Under the pieces are notes generated by a model that saw only the letters and a list, made by a program, of their open reading frames with translations, did not search any database and was not told the DNA's origin. The position numbers and the translations under genes are program-made. A stretch of 64,000 nt of DNA from Neelides folsomi. Lineage: Eukaryota; Arthropoda; Collembola; Neelipleona; Neelidae. Below, piece by piece: positions 33,361 to 47,600 of the stretch. The DNA is taken from contig JAQGBZ010000021.1 in NCBI GenBank assembly GCA_034687125.1, forward strand, positions 365,802 to 429,801, given 5' to 3'. Every line of letters starts with the position of its first letter. The first letter of the stretch is position 1.

Positions 33361-36300
33361 CATGACGAGCGTTTAGGCCCATTTTTCACCCTAATCACGG
33401 TGGGGGCAGTTGGGGGTGTGGGGCTTCATCCCCTCGCCCTCATCCCAAGGGTTGGAGGGAGAGAGCCCGACTTTCTCTCTCAGAGCCGACCCTCTGCCCC
33501 ACATTCCCCGTCCCGGGATTCCCTCACACTCGCTCCCAATATTTAATGAATGGATCGAACAAGTTGAGGATCAAAGTTACAGAGATCCACTCGGTTTTTT
33601 TCATTTTTTCCAAAAATGAGGACTGGAGGATCGGGGTTCATGTATGAGTGGCAGGAGTTGTTGAAGTAGTTGTATTCCATGAGGAACTCGTCCTCACTAC
33701 CTTCATCTTTAATGTGGGTGGAAGTTTGGCGATATTTGTATAGGAAGTAAATTCGTTGGATGCATGTGAGGATGTGGGTTTGGGATATATGGGGGCCGCC
33801 ATGGTGGATTCATCTCACGGAATTCATTCCTTCACACTTATTTCTTCAAAGGAGGGAAAGTGTAATCTCTAGAAAAAATTATCAGAAAGAATATTTGAGT
33901 CTATGTGGGGCTTTTAAGGAATAATTTCATTACGCTCGTTGGTGGTCTTTCCTTTTCATCATCTTTCCACCAGATTTAATTTTTAAAAAGAATAATGGCT
34001 TTTCTTCTCCGGAAATGTAATAATTATTTCATTTCATTTTTTATTTTGTTTTATTGGAGTTTGTAAGTGAATTTGTTTAAAATTGTATTGATTTGTTTTG
34101 TCAAGAATTTTGAAAGTTTGAAATGAGTTTGATTGTACATGGGGAAGTAATGAAATGGTGATTTGTTTGAATTTAGTTTCTCCTCCTTGTTTGTCTCCAT
34201 GAAGTGAGTGAGTGAGTGGAAGTGAAAGGAACGTCACAGGAGAAGATGACAGGAGGAAGGTGAAGGATTCTCCACATTTCATTCTTCCTCTCCATATTGA
34301 ATAGTTAATGAATGGGAGGGGTGGTGGGCAGGTGGAGCGCCCAATTGACATTTCCTCGGATGGGTGATGGAATATAAATTCTGATCTTCCGCTCCTAGCC
34401 TCTGTTTTATGGGGATTGTAAATCTGGGGAGAGCTGGGAGGAGAGGGAATGGGTTGCGGATGGGAACTCCTCCAGAGAATTACTCTCGGGTCGAGAGTGG
34501 AACACTTACGGATAGATAAAGATATTTTATATTTTTTGACTCTCAGTTGAAGGAGAGAAAAAGAATATCGATTTCTCTCAGATTTCTCTACTTGTCTTCT
34601 CTCGCCCTCATCACGTACCCCAACACTATGCGATCCTTCGCTTAACCGCACTTTCAAAAATGTTTAACCTCTGAACGCCCATTTCCCTATTTCTCAGGCT
34701 TTCTCACGAAATGGAATCATTTGTGCTTACGCGTTAGTTAAACTTCTATTCATCTCGTCTAGTTTTCTATTAAAGTGCTTTCTTCAGATCATGGGAGTTT
34801 CGATTAGGGCAATATAAAGGAACATTATAGACATATAGACAAGAGAAATGGAGGACAAGACAAGAGATGTCATTTTTTAACAAAAACACACATTTAATAT
34901 ATTGGGAACAACTCCGTTCCATTTAATAATGCCAAGGAATGGGATCGCGTGAGGAAAGAGAATTTGCGGAAATTCATTTACAAATCCACGCATATCGCTA
35001 TGTTATTATAAACTCATTTCCTCCCAAATAGTCACATTAAACATGAGTGGGCGGGTGGTCGGGGAGTAATAACTTCATTTTCTCCATTTTTTATCCGTTG
35101 GAAGGGGAGCCGCGGCTTATTGGGGGAATTGATAGATGAAGGTGTTTGAGCGGGGTCATAAATGTACTAAATCAGGAATATGTGGAGAAATGGGAGTAAC
35201 AATGGTGGAGGGATGAAAGAGACTCACTGAGTGAGTAAAGAGGATAATGGGGTGAAATAAAAGTGAGGAGATGAAAGAAGAGTTCAAAGCCATTAACTTC
35301 TTTTAATTATCTTTTAATCTGGAGAAGAGGATACAATTATGTTCGAGGGCCTCAAGATTAAAGTCAAATGGCTAATTATATTTACGGACTCTAAATAATT
35401 AAATGGGGGAGGTCCGTCCAACTCACTCAAAGGGAGGCGGAGAGAGAGCGAGAGAGCGATGAGACTTTCCTCCACAACTTCTCCAAGTGGGCTCGGACGC
35501 TAATGAGGAATAAAATGAGCTTTCTTTGAGACACGAACGAGGATTTCTTTTATGTAATCTTCATCCGACCCACTTCTGACGTAATTGCCATTTCGTGAAC
35601 CTCAACTCTTCCTCTTCCTTTTCAAAATTGTGGAATCGGATATGTTTGAATAAATAATCTCTCAAACCGGAGCTCAACTTCGATTCTTTTCACTCCAACT
35701 CCATTTGAGTTTCCTTGTGAAAACAATGGAGAGTTCGTCTTTTAACTACCCTTCTGCTTCCTAAGCTAATCGAACGGAAGTCTCGGCTTTCAACTGCGTT
35801 TTACATTAGGAGCAAGAGTATTAGCCTGTGTTTACAAAAGTATTACTCAAAATTGAGCTCCTTACTATAGCCCTATGATCTCAAATCCTTGTTGGTCTTA
35901 TACAAATAGGTTGACCTTATAAGAATTCCAGTTAAAATGTATCATCAGTCAGTAACTACCTAACTAACATTATGTATACAAGTAAATGTACATACCTAGA
36001 ATGATGTATGTAATGCAATGCAATGTAAATACTTTTAGATGCATAGAACCCCATTCTTTTCTATTAATTCCAAGCGATTGCAAATGAGGGAAATACATTT
36101 GTAAACTGAGGAGATGAAAGTATCAGGAGTAAAAGAAACATAAATATAGTATTTTATGTGGGCGGCCGGTCCTTAATGGCCTTCTAATTGTAAGTTTGGA
36201 AAGGTTAAAGAGTGAGGAAAGATGTAGTGGGTTGTTAATTAGGAAAGGGAAAAGTTTTGTTCTCTCCTTCCGATGATCGTGGGACGCAAGGGGAAGATTC

Positions 36301-39300
36301 ACTTATTCATTTCCCCAACTCCTATGTATAATGGAGAAATAAGTCCACGTCCTTTTCCACCTCATTCATTTACTCTTCATTTCTCTTTCTAATTCAATTG
36401 TGGAGGTTAAAAAGGAAAGAATTGTTCATCCAATTAGAATGGCTACCTCTGGAAAAACCTTCCCATTCATCTTTCACATTCCAGGAAGACTCTTTTGAAT
36501 GGGAAAATTGAATGAAGGAGATTTCATTACTCTCCACGACAAGTGGACTGAGTGAAGGGTGAGGAATGGAGAAATTAAAAATTTTCTTTCCCACTTCCCC
36601 CTTTTATAAATGGAGCGGAGGCGTGAAGGGAAATCCAAACTCTTTGGCTCCTGTTCCTTTCTCACCCTCATTGGAATCAATCAGATTGGATTGTTGGGGA
36701 TTTCAATTAGCGGGATAATTAAAGGGGAGTTGTCGAATCAATTATTGGAGTCTCAAGGTTGCGGATGTAAATGTCCCTACCCCGCCCTTCTTCAGCTTAG
36801 CTGCCACCAATGTAGAAGGAAACGAAACTGGAATAACTTTCTATTTTCGCTTCCTCGTTCTCCTCCATCTAACTTTCTCCGGGTAAGGCAGATTTCGATG
36901 GAGACCGAACCGAACCGAATTTTGGTCTTGGGCCAGAAGAGGATGCTCAAATCTTCGGTTCAATTCCAACTTGGATTTTTCATTTTCGCTTGTCTATCCA
37001 CTTTGTGTGTGTTCTCCCAAGCGAGGCGTCTATTTATTGTTTAAATTAAAAGAGTATTAGCATATCAGGGTCTCGTAATCAAAATTTTTCCCTCAAGACG
37101 TTCTTTGAAAGAGATGGAAGTGCAGTTCAGTTGTGCTTATTATGTTATTCATATTTAAATCTCAATTTCTTCCCTTCCAATTTACGCTTTCAATTAAATG
37201 GAATGGGATAAGCCTATTTTTATCGTAGGCTGTAAGTTTATTGGGCTTTCCCTTTAAGTCTCCTTTATATTGCGAGTAAATTCATTTGGGAAAATTTTCT
37301 TTACGTGATCCTAGGATTTCCTATTTCAATTCTTAATGAAATTTCTATTATTCCTAATTGAAGGAGAGTAGGAGTAATGCGGATTTCATTCCAGGGCGCT
37401 ACTAACAGTAAATATAAATTATTTAAAATACTTCCATCATCATTAAAGCAAATAAGAGGTGGAGTTCTTATTGTTCTCTCAATTCTTATCTGATTAATTA
37501 TTTAGACCGATAAACTATTATTAAGCCATTGAGCCGTTAAGCATTTTTCATTTCAAAAGCGGTGAAAATAATTAAACTATTCAATTCAATTTACTTGAGA
37601 ATTCTGAATTATAAATGGCTAAACTATGGTTTAAGGCTACCTTTTAAGGTATTAGTGGAAAGGGTTGTAAATTTCTATTGTGTAAATGTAATCTGTTGGA
37701 TTATCTCAGATTAACTTGAATTAGTTAAAGCTACGATGCTACGAGTAAAAGATTAAGTTAAAGTAAATGGAATGAGGTGAAAGACTTGAGTTAAAAGCTT
37801 TTAGAACCTTCACTTGATTAAGGTTCTAGCAATTACTTATTTATTAATTAAAAAATAAAAGCTTTATTATTTATTAATTGAAAAATCGAAATTCAACTCT
37901 TAATTATTTACTATTAAAATCACACTGTAAAATAATAAAATAATATAATATAATACCGACTAAAGGTTAATGAATTAAAATTAATTTTGTTAAAAAAGAA
38001 TAGTAAAAAGTCAAAAAATCCGTTTGTTTTTTTAATCTAAGGATGGATTTTACCCCATTAAAGGAGAGTGGCGATTAAGGAGAAGTACGTAAGATTTCTT
38101 GTAAATTGGTGAAAGGGGAAAGGAAAATTGAGATAATTGATAACAGGAGGGTCCTTGATGGGGGAGTTGAGGCTGAGGTAAGGACGCGTACGTTCGTTAC
38201 CTCCACTTCAATCATAATTAAGGAAGAGGCTCCGAGACTTTCCCCGACCGTCTCCTTCCATCCCACCCACATCCGTCCCACAGTGGCTTCATTACCCTCC
38301 CGCCTTCAACTTCTTTTTTTGAAGAGGGAATCTCCCCTGACGGCGTCAAGATGCCATCTCATGATTTATGTTCCGCGAGTTGTCCTTATCTCCTCTCTCC
38401 CGTCACCTCCTCAGAAGTCCTTTGGAGATGTGGAGAGATCCGATTTCCCCTTTCACATTCCAATTGAGTGAATTGTGAGTGAATTGCTCTCCATTTTGCA
38501 TTTCCCTATTTTTTCCACGTGGAGAGGGAAAGTGGAGAGCACTTGGGGTGACTCCTTGTGGCTCCATTCCTCTTCCGTTATTTCCATTGTGACAGACTCT
38601 TTGGGGACGTGGCGGTTGTAAGAGAAAGGGGTGACTTATGAGGAAAAATTCTCCGCGGAGTCTTTGTCTTAACTTGGCCCAATGGGATGTGAAGGATGAC
38701 AAAGCGGAGACGCGACTTCATTGTTTCAACCCTCACCTTCAAGAGCCTCTTGAGAGATTCAGAGACGACTTTGTTTACGTGTCAGAAACACTTCTCCACA
38801 CGCGTCCATTTATCCCATTCTATAATTTAATTTATATTGGAACACTAACCTGGTTTATAAATTTTATTTACGTATATCCATTTACAATTGTGTCAAGTAT
38901 GAGCTCTGGCTGCATTAGACATTTCGACAAAGAACAAAATGCATTTATGTTAATTGGACAATTGTTTATTCATTCATCTTCTACTTTAACTCTATTATAC
39001 GGAGATAAAGGCTCATAAATAAGCCAACTAACAATTACAAATCCCCAACTTAACAAAATAAGGAATTTTATATGTAGAATGTAGAATCATGTTTTATAAA
39101 TAATATTTAGCTTTTAGAAGTTGTAGTTTATTTATTGCTTGTATTTTCTAATTAAACATATCTGTAATTAAGTATAATATTTTCATTATCATTATTATCA
39201 ACGCTATAATTAAATTAAATCGAACAACGAATATTTTAAATTATTAATTCTGACATCGGGATAATAATGAAGATTTAATCTAATGATTCCAAATGTATTT

Positions 39301-41299
39301 ATGATGATGTTTTGTAATTATTTAGTAATTATTAACTGTCGCGTCCATTAATAACTTCTAAGTATGTGTTTAAATTCACTTGAAATATATTACTGAAAGT
39401 TTTATGACAGTTTAATGTCACTCGTTCTTCATGTGTGAAAATGGGACAAGTACCAATGATATTTGTATTATGGGCATAAGCAGACAGAATTTGAATTTCA
39501 ATGGGATTTCAACTTCAGTGTCACGGTCTTTAACTTTTAACTTTGTTGTGTCCTGTGAGAGAAAGTTTTGAATTTAATATATGAAACATATTCTGGTCCA
39601 GTCTTGACATGTTTGACAACAAGTTTTCAAAGTTCATAGAGCCATATTAATCTATAAAAAATATTGTTTATTTATTATTATTGTTTCAATCTTTGTTTTG
39701 TTCGCGATTGTAACAATGATCGAACCATTATTATATGTGGTATACATCATTTTTTTGGTAGTAATAAAATTGGTCTTTAGTAAATTTTTTAAAGAACAAT
39801 AATTAACTAATTAAGAACAATAATATTGTGATTATTGATTATCTTTGCTAAAATACGTACCTATTTAAAATTTAGTTCAAACAAAATATTTGTCTGAAGG
39901 GAATGTTAAAAGAGTAAAGAATGAATTTGGAGTAATTGTAATTAGTTTGGAGTTGTCTAATGGCAATAGTATGCTTGGAATGTATTTTGAAAGAGACCCC
40001 GGATCCAAATTCCTGGTTTGTGGTTTCAATTGGTCGGAGAAATGCTTACTGAGCTCTTCTCAATGGGATCTTTGTAATATCCCTGTCCACCTGCTGCTGA
40101 GTGAGTTAGATTCGAAGCTTATATTGTTTCCTCCCCACGAAATGAGTAAAAGATGAACATCCACACATGGTGAAAATAGTGGAAATGAACAATATCAGCA
40201 TGATGTCTTATCACTGACATTTTACATTATCTTTCTCATGGCACAAATTGCAATTTCCGACTTTTCAAATTGACTCAAAAAAATTGAATTTATTTTTGAC
40301 AATAAATATAATAAGTAGATTCCTTTCTCCATAAAAGCATTATTTGAGCATTATGAAAAAATATGAAGTTTCCTTTTTACAAGAGTTTATAGGAGGAGCA
40401 TTAGATTTTCTAAATTAGCTCCAGAGAGAAATCCTTTGAATGCCAGGTATTTTCCCAAAGAGAATAACCATTTTTTATTTATTTAAATATTTTCAATCCC
40501 GCTATATCTGCCAATCCCCTGAGATCGTTTAAATTCCTCATTTGAAAAAAGTAGTTTTCCGACAGGATGTGCGAACCTCCCTCAATCCCACCTCCGTTTT
40601 GGAAACTTTCTTTCCAAGTAGATCCCAATGTGGATTGAGCCCTCGAGGATCGCGTGTGAGGGAAAACAAGGAAGTTCCATCACATGATTAATCAGTGGAA
40701 CAAATCCCGCGGTGAATTACACTGATTAACAACTTTGGGAAATACGTAAACTCATTGACAATTCCACAAAGTAATTAATTCACTCGACAAATCCCAGTGC
40801 ATTACATACATACTTATCTAATTATCTCTCATGTCCTTTCAATTCGGCTAATCTCCTTTGAAAGTTGGAAATTAATTAGTTATAAAGTTTTTTAAAACTT
40901 GCTTGGTTGCTTCCAGTAAAAGCAAACATCCGAGTGAACAAAATTAGGGAAATACAAAACGTTAGCAAAACGTGAGCACTCTAAATGTAAATCTATTAAA
41001 TGGAATTTGAAATTTATATTACAATCAATACATTCACGAATATTGTAAATACATATTACCTAAGCATATTGAATATTGTTACTATTTATTGTACAATATA
41101 TTACGCATAAATAACAAGCATAAAAGGAACGCAATTTGAAACGCACGTTCCGGAGGGGTTCAAAGTGCTCAAAGGGAAATTTTCCTATCTAGGGTATTTT
41201 TGAAGGTAAAGGGCGGGGGATGGAGGGTGGTGAGAATAATGAGGATTTGTTGACAGCGTCTGTGAGTTTGATGGGTGTTGACCGTGGTGGGAGTAATGA
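33361..41299. other. divergent intergenic region, no gene seen
   Basis: About 7.9 kb separates the two GC-rich first exons, which point away from each other. Open frames such as 34034-34657 minus (207 codons) and 36610-37044 plus (144 codons) lack recognisable domains, and their composition matches the surrounding DNA. The 37400-41150 part is AT-rich with TA-rich runs (about 37830-38040, 39030-39420). Enhancers shared by the two genes could lie here, but the sequence does not show them directly. Confidence 0.6.
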
Positions 41300-41574
41300 G
41301 TAACGTTGGTTGTAATTAGAGTCTGTTCGGTGTTCGCAGGTGTGGAGCTGTTGATGGAGAAGGCAGACGCTTGCGTTGTCTCCGTGAATCGATTCGGATG
41401 GCCCGAGCAGCAGCGTGCAGCCTCGGCGTACCTGCCACTTGTACATCATCCAGAGCCACTTGTTTTCTCTCCCTATAAGCCCCGTCCCAGGACCCGGAAA
41501 CTCTCACTCTCCTCACCTCGTAGCAGAAGCCGAGGAGGTTCTTCCGGGGCGACCGGCACCATGGGACTGCCTAG
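41300..41574 (+). promoter_or_regulatory. GC-rich leader / probable promoter of second gene
   Basis: The sequence changes from AT-rich (41000-41160) to GC- and CpG-rich from about 41330. There is no TATA box. A possible acceptor at about 41320-41340 (TCTGTTCGGTGTTCGCAG) means part of this could be an internal 5' UTR exon. It leads straight into the signal-peptide exon at 41575. Confidence 0.35.
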
Positions 41575-41578
41575 ATGA
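41561..41578 (+). promoter_or_regulatory. upstream ORF overlapping start of second gene (ATGA)
   Basis: ATG GGA CTG CCT AGA TGA has a strong start context (CACCATGG). Its stop TGA overlaps the ATG of the signal-peptide exon in an ATGA arrangement. The same frame is already open from an ATG at 41354. Scanning ribosomes would meet this start first, so it could limit or couple translation of the main frame. Confidence 0.4.
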
Positions 41579-41638
41579 AATCCACAGGACTCATGGAACC
41601 TCTCCTCCTCCTCGTCATCCTTTACATCTCCGGGAAAG
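41575..41638 (+). CDS. probable signal-peptide first exon of an unidentified gene
   Basis: ATG AAA TCC at 41575 opens a frame encoding MKSTGLMEPLLLLVILYISG then Lys, followed by one base and a good donor (AAAG|GTGAGC). The Leu-rich core with short flanks is a credible signal peptide. A second in-frame ATG at 41593 would give a shorter version beginning MEPLLLL. The phase-1 end and GTGAGC donor match exon 1 of the receptor gene on the opposite strand, so a second nAChR subunit is one possibility, but many secreted or membrane proteins share this layout. No following exon was found up to 64,000. The gene family is unknown. Confidence 0.42.
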
Positions 41639-44600
41639 GTGAGCCGTTTTCCAACCCTTCACTTTATATACATCGCATCGCCCCAAATCCCCCCTTTTAT
41701 TTTCTACATTTTATACTCAACCCCATGACATTTGTCAACGGGTAATCAGATAAACGGGAGAAAAATGTGGGCACATTTTTATTTGTCGTGTTTGTGCCAC
41801 ATTAGAAAACTTTTAGGGCTTTTCTCACTTTTCATATTTTATTAGAACTTTTAAGAGCTCTCAGATGGTTTAACCCATTCCTTCCGCTTAGATTACTTCA
41901 TAAAATGCTCATGATGGAAAAAATTGGGAATTTAGCCAATGGGAAAAAAATCCGGATTTAATGTTGAACATTTTATTACTAAATATTTCATGTATGGATA
42001 CAAACTGTTTATAAAATTTGCCATTTTTTCACCCTCATGAATAAGGGATGGGGATGAGGTTTAAGTAGAGGGGCTTTTGAGTCCTTAATTTCATTCCTTT
42101 ACTTTCAATCACTTTTGAGAAGTGGAAGACTCTCCAGCGGCCTCAGTTGAGAAGGCTTAAATTCCCAATTTCCACTTCACCTGAGACACACATGTTCGTT
42201 CGTTTGGTCCATAAATCTCTCGTTTCGACGACCCACTAATTTCAAGCATATCTCCACAAGACGCTCCTTGCATCCTCAAATGCTCAACCACATACAGTCT
42301 AATAACTTTCACATTACGAAATGTGTTGGCCCTTTAGAAATACATATTTCATTTCAAATACGACTACGAGCATTATGAGTACAATATAAGAAATGTGTCG
42401 TGCTTAAAGTACTATCTTTAAGTATCTGTATAGTAGCAATAAGATCGTCTTTACACGCGTATTGTGTCAAAGACGCATGAAACGTTCGAGTAATATTCCA
42501 CAATATTGTAGTGAACATTATTTTTTGAAGGAGTTAAACTTGTATGTGTGTATTAAACCAATCACTTTTACCTACTCGGAAATATTAGTTAGAACTTTCG
42601 AACATTTATACCATGTATAGAGAATTATATAAGAAACAAGTCACATTAAATATTCAACAATAAAGTTATATATTGCATCTGAGAGTAGGAGTGGAATTGT
42701 GCAAGTTTTCTCCTGATGGGCTCAGTTGTGAAACAAAAGGGGAAGAAAACACTTTTGAATGACACTCTGAGAGGATGTTGTCAAGAATATGGAAATAGTT
42801 GAGTGAGGATCGAAGATCCATCATGAATAATCTCTTTGTCAACGAAATGAGTCGGAGAGATAATTGTGTGCGAGGGAGAAAGTCAAAGTTGAACTAATAT
42901 TGAGAGAATAAAAGTTCTCCAATCTCATTTCCCCAGTCCTTCGCCGGGGTGAGTCAAGGCACGTTGGAGAAACTAGAGTTTCATAAATTAATTCTCTCCC
43001 CGTCCCCTCTCCCACATAATGACCCATGGAGGAGAAGAGCGAGAGATAAAGTGGGACAAACAATGCTTCCCCCTCAACCGCAAATGACTTCCTCGACGGC
43101 TCGCCTCATTTTTAACCATATCCTTCCTAGTTTGTATTTTTTTGGAAGAAATCGCAGATCGGAGGACGAAAAGATTAATTTTGATGACTCATGGAAATGT
43201 TGTTTTTTCTTTCATCGTGTGGGATTAGGATGATTTGGTATTTACCAAGGGTGTGACCTTGTGACCCAAATATTTCAAATGTACAGCTTTGAACTTGATA
43301 TTTGTATTTGCTGACATAGGGCTTGTGAGTTAATTCGCCGACAGGGCAAATTCCGTCTTCATTAGTCAGAGTATTTTTTTGTAAAAGGTGAGCGTAGCGT
43401 GAGAAGAAGAGTGAATAATGAATAGGGAGGATGGTGGAGTTGGGGAAGGGTGTGTGAAAGTTCCGATTTTCCTCCAATCTCTGAAATAAATAGTAAAAGA
43501 GAGAAGTGGGGATTAATTTGAAGGAAAGTTTTAAAGTTTCGAGGGAAGGTTTTGAGTTTCGAATGGTCAATTAATAATTCATGGATTCATTATCGGTGTG
43601 GAGGTTCGGCTGAGGCTCTTAGTTCGATGTGACCCTTATTAAAAAGGTCCCGTGAGGAGGAAAGTGTTCCGTGGGAAGTAAGTAGTTGTATATGTATAGT
43701 TGAGGGCGTAATGGAGAAACTCCACTTATTTTAACTCCCTGTGTGGTTCTTCCGTTCTTCCTTCAAATTCTTCGGGTGGAATTTCGCACTTACGAAAATT
43801 ACTCTTAACATCTCTCGGAAGCGAAGATGAAAAGAAGAAGAGGGCTCGTCTCTCACATGGGATTAGATGAGATTGGATTGAATTTGATTCACTTTGGAAG
43901 GAAATGAAAGGGCGAGGTCCCATTTTCTATCCTCCCACTCCGCCTTATCTTTATTACTCTATTTGTCTAAATAAGTCGGAGGTCTTTCTTTAACGGAGAT
44001 TTGAATGGGAGCATATGCCCCCTTCCGCGCTTCAATTCCCGTGTCAGAGGTCATTACTGGTCCCTGGCTGTCGCAGTTCAAACTTGGGATCCTCTCTCTG
44101 CAATTGTCCTCGTAGATGGATGGAGCGAAGGGGAATCGGACTTTATCTCGCCACTCAATTGAATCTTCAATCCCCGTCACTCCCACTCGACCAAACCGAG
44201 ATAAAGGAACCGGGGAAAGAATTATTTCCAAAAACATTTCACACTATCTCCCTTTCTCCTTCAGCTACGCTCCGTCATGAACGACATGAACAGAATCTTT
44301 TTGGCCCATCACCCTACTTTTGGGATGGGGGAATAAAATGCACTTTATTAACCCCCAAAATTAACAGATCTAAAGAAAACTTTTCAATTATTACTTATAA
44401 TTATTAAGTAAAATTTATTATTTTTAAAAATGATTTAAACTTTTTTTGCTTTACAAATCTTCAAAATACAGATAGAGTACTACCATATCAGTAGCTAACA
44501 TTTCTCGAGACGTGTGCCACGTATAAACATCAGATTTCATCGGTTGAAAACATTTTCGAGATTTTTATATGGATTATAACAGAATAAGTATCTATGTCCC

Positions 44601-47600
44601 TTCGAGCAGGTTAACATTATTTGTAATATTTATGAAGGAATTCCCACGAATCATCTTAGATACTGGAGGAAAATGGGAAATTTCCCCTTTTCAACCTTCT
44701 CTATCTTCTGGAACATAAATATACTGCTATGATTGGTCCATCGGAGCTCGTGATGAAACCAATATCGGTCTTAACTGATTTCTTTGACTATCCCACAAAT
44801 CGCTACAATAATAATTATAGTAAGATTAACGATTACAATGGAAGATTTCCTGAGGAAATCCTGTGATCCTCAATTGAAAGTTCTTATTATGGTTGCTCAT
44901 AAGGAGTGAAGCAAAATATCGGCACATTAATCCCTCTTTTTCAATAATGGAACTATGCACATACATATGGTTTGCAAGCAAGAGGTTAAATAAGCTGAGC
45001 GAGTGAAACGGCACAGAGTCACGGACTTGTCGTAATTGTCTCTGTGTTGTAAAGGTGAGGTGGTGAGGTCCATTCCTTCACTCTTTACATTCATACTTAA
45101 CTGACATTACATGTGTGCTGCTCCACGGTTTCCAATCGATCGAGGAACTCTGTTGGGAGTCGCGGAGTCTTGAAGGAACTTCAATCCCTCACTCCGCCAT
45201 ATCCGGATTTTTGATCCATGCGAGATGTTCAAGTATGCAAAGGCCAAGTGTTGTTAATTCCGGAATTACGCAGAAGGGCATATTATATTTGAATTCGCAA
45301 AGTTGGAGTTCCGGGCTGCATACATGCATTTGAGATTAACTTCTTATTCCCCAACTGAAAAATGAGTTTTCCGGTTACAGAAGAGGTCCTCCGGCGAGAG
45401 TTGAAATTCCTCGGGAGTAGTACATGGGAATCCTCGTGAGAGGAGGAGGGGAGCTAAAAGCTTTTCCTCGACCTCATTAAATTCATATACATGTTTCAAA
45501 GACCGAGCGTATCAAAAGAACAACTTCCATGACTTGGTCTTATTTATCACAAAATCACTTATTATTCCAAATCCTTCCATTCTCCCTTCAATAAGAGGGG
45601 AAAAGGGTAATGGCTCAAATCTTGTTCTTGTGTCGGAATACAAAGTAGGCGTCTTTCAAAGATTCAACTTTCAAAGAATTTAAAATGAGGAAAGTACTTT
45701 CATTTAAAACTTTTAAATATTATAAAGTAGGAGCAAATAAGTAATTCCATTAATAAATACATAAGAATATAACATTAGTACATTGTAATATAAAATATAA
45801 AAATATTGAAGTAATGTGTGTATTACGTAAATATAAAATATTTAAAAGGAATTAAAGGAATACTTATATCATAGTCGAAATGATGAAATTCAACATTATA
45901 ACATTTTATAGATTATAGATTATAAAGAAGGAATTTTAGTATTATTGAGTAAAGCATAAAGGAATGAAACTTGAGTTTACTTATAAATTGTGGGTGAGTA
46001 TAGCTAAATGATATTGAAATGGAATGAATGTAATATTGTGGGTGCGGGGAGGGCTTCTCTTCCTATTAGACGTCAAGGCCGGAGACAGACAGCCGGAATG
46101 GAGGAAATGGGGAATGAAGGGAAAGGAGGTAGGTGGGGGATTCTCCAAATATTGAAACTGATGGGAAAATAAAAGGAAGGAGACGTAAAAGCGACGGAGT
46201 TCTTTTATTAAAAATTACTCCTTACAAAGGAACGACGGCCAAAATGGCAAATGCCCATAGACAGGAGAAAAATCTTTCCGGCCCCATCCTCTAATTAGGA
46301 GTTTAAGGGCCGGGAGTCGAGAACTCAGGTTTGAAGTGATAAACGAGGAAATCTCCTCAAGGGTCAAATGAAATCTAAACAAAATCTGCGGGTTGGATTT
46401 CTTTGAGCTCGACACGTGGCCGTGTGTGTCTAATCGAAAAGAAACAGTTTTCCCTTTCCCTCCAATCTCTCCCACTGCACGCATCTTCTCCTCAGGAGAA
46501 AAGTTTTTCTAAGGCCCCCAATTTTCAAATTCTACTTCAACTCCGCTCAAAGTCACATTCGTTTCTCGAGACTAAACGGCTCTTGACTCGTCTCATCTCC
46601 CCATTCTCCTTTTCAACAATTCTTTTTACGGCTCTCCCCCCTTTCTTTTCCCTTCCACCTCATTCATCCGACAATGGCTCCCTGAAAGTCATCTAGAAAT
46701 GCGAGAGGTCACGTCCTTTTTTAAAAAAAGTCTTTCACGTTCTCTTCAAGCGCATAATTACATCCCTATCTTTCAGTATGTATCTTGGAAAGTTTGAACT
46801 TTTCTTTTAAGAAAACACTCCTCATTTCCGCCACTCCATTGCCCAAAGTGATATGAACAAATTAAAATTGGATTATTTTCTCAATCGATAACACATTTTG
46901 TAATGGACGGGTAATAATAATATTTGGATAGTTTTGCTCGTCAGTCCGAGTACCTAATCATAATCATAAGTTTGGGATAAGTTTCAATAATAGATTTAGA
47001 TATGTGAAGTTGAATCTTTCAAGGAACGCGATTATGATAATAAGGATAATGAAACTAAAGGGTTATTCGTCCCATTCAAGAAAGATTTCTCGGTCGTGGG
47101 AATTGCATATCTCGAAGTGAGTTGAGGCTTCTGGTAATGATGATGATAAGGAATTACGTGAAAGGTAAAAGATGAGCATTTCGACTCGTGGAAGTTGGGT
47201 GGGGGGGAGAATGGGCAGTTTTCCCATTCCAAGGGAGGAAAAGGATCTTCGAACCGTTACGTCTTTTCCCGTCCTCCACTTCTCTTTTCTTCTCCTCACA
47301 CAATGGGTTTAATAAGGGGATACTTTCTTTCTTTCTCCCTAATTGTCAATGTGGCGGTCGAAGTTTGTTTTAACGGGAAACGTGGAGGTTCATTGATCTT
47401 CCCAAATCTATTATATTGTAGTATACGCATCTCTACATCTTGAGACGTCTTTGTATTGATGTACTGGAAACTACATAAGTATTTATGGTATGTGTGGAGT
47501 AAGGAACATTACGCGGAACTCATCCATCAGTTTATACAGTCAAACCCGTCCTCTGAAATTTCACGTTCAATGTACAATAAGTACATTGTATGTACGGAGC

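Noticed and set aside
34034-34657. 207-codon open frame, minus strand, upstream of the receptor leader
   Set aside because: It is the longest frame in the window but rich in Ser, Pro, Lys and Arg, with no domain or initiation context; its end runs into AT-rich DNA. Best read as chance.
36610-37044. 144-codon plus-strand frame with hydrophobic stretches and several cysteines
   Set aside because: The hydrophobic segments are irregular, no family is recognised, and there is no promoter or splice support.
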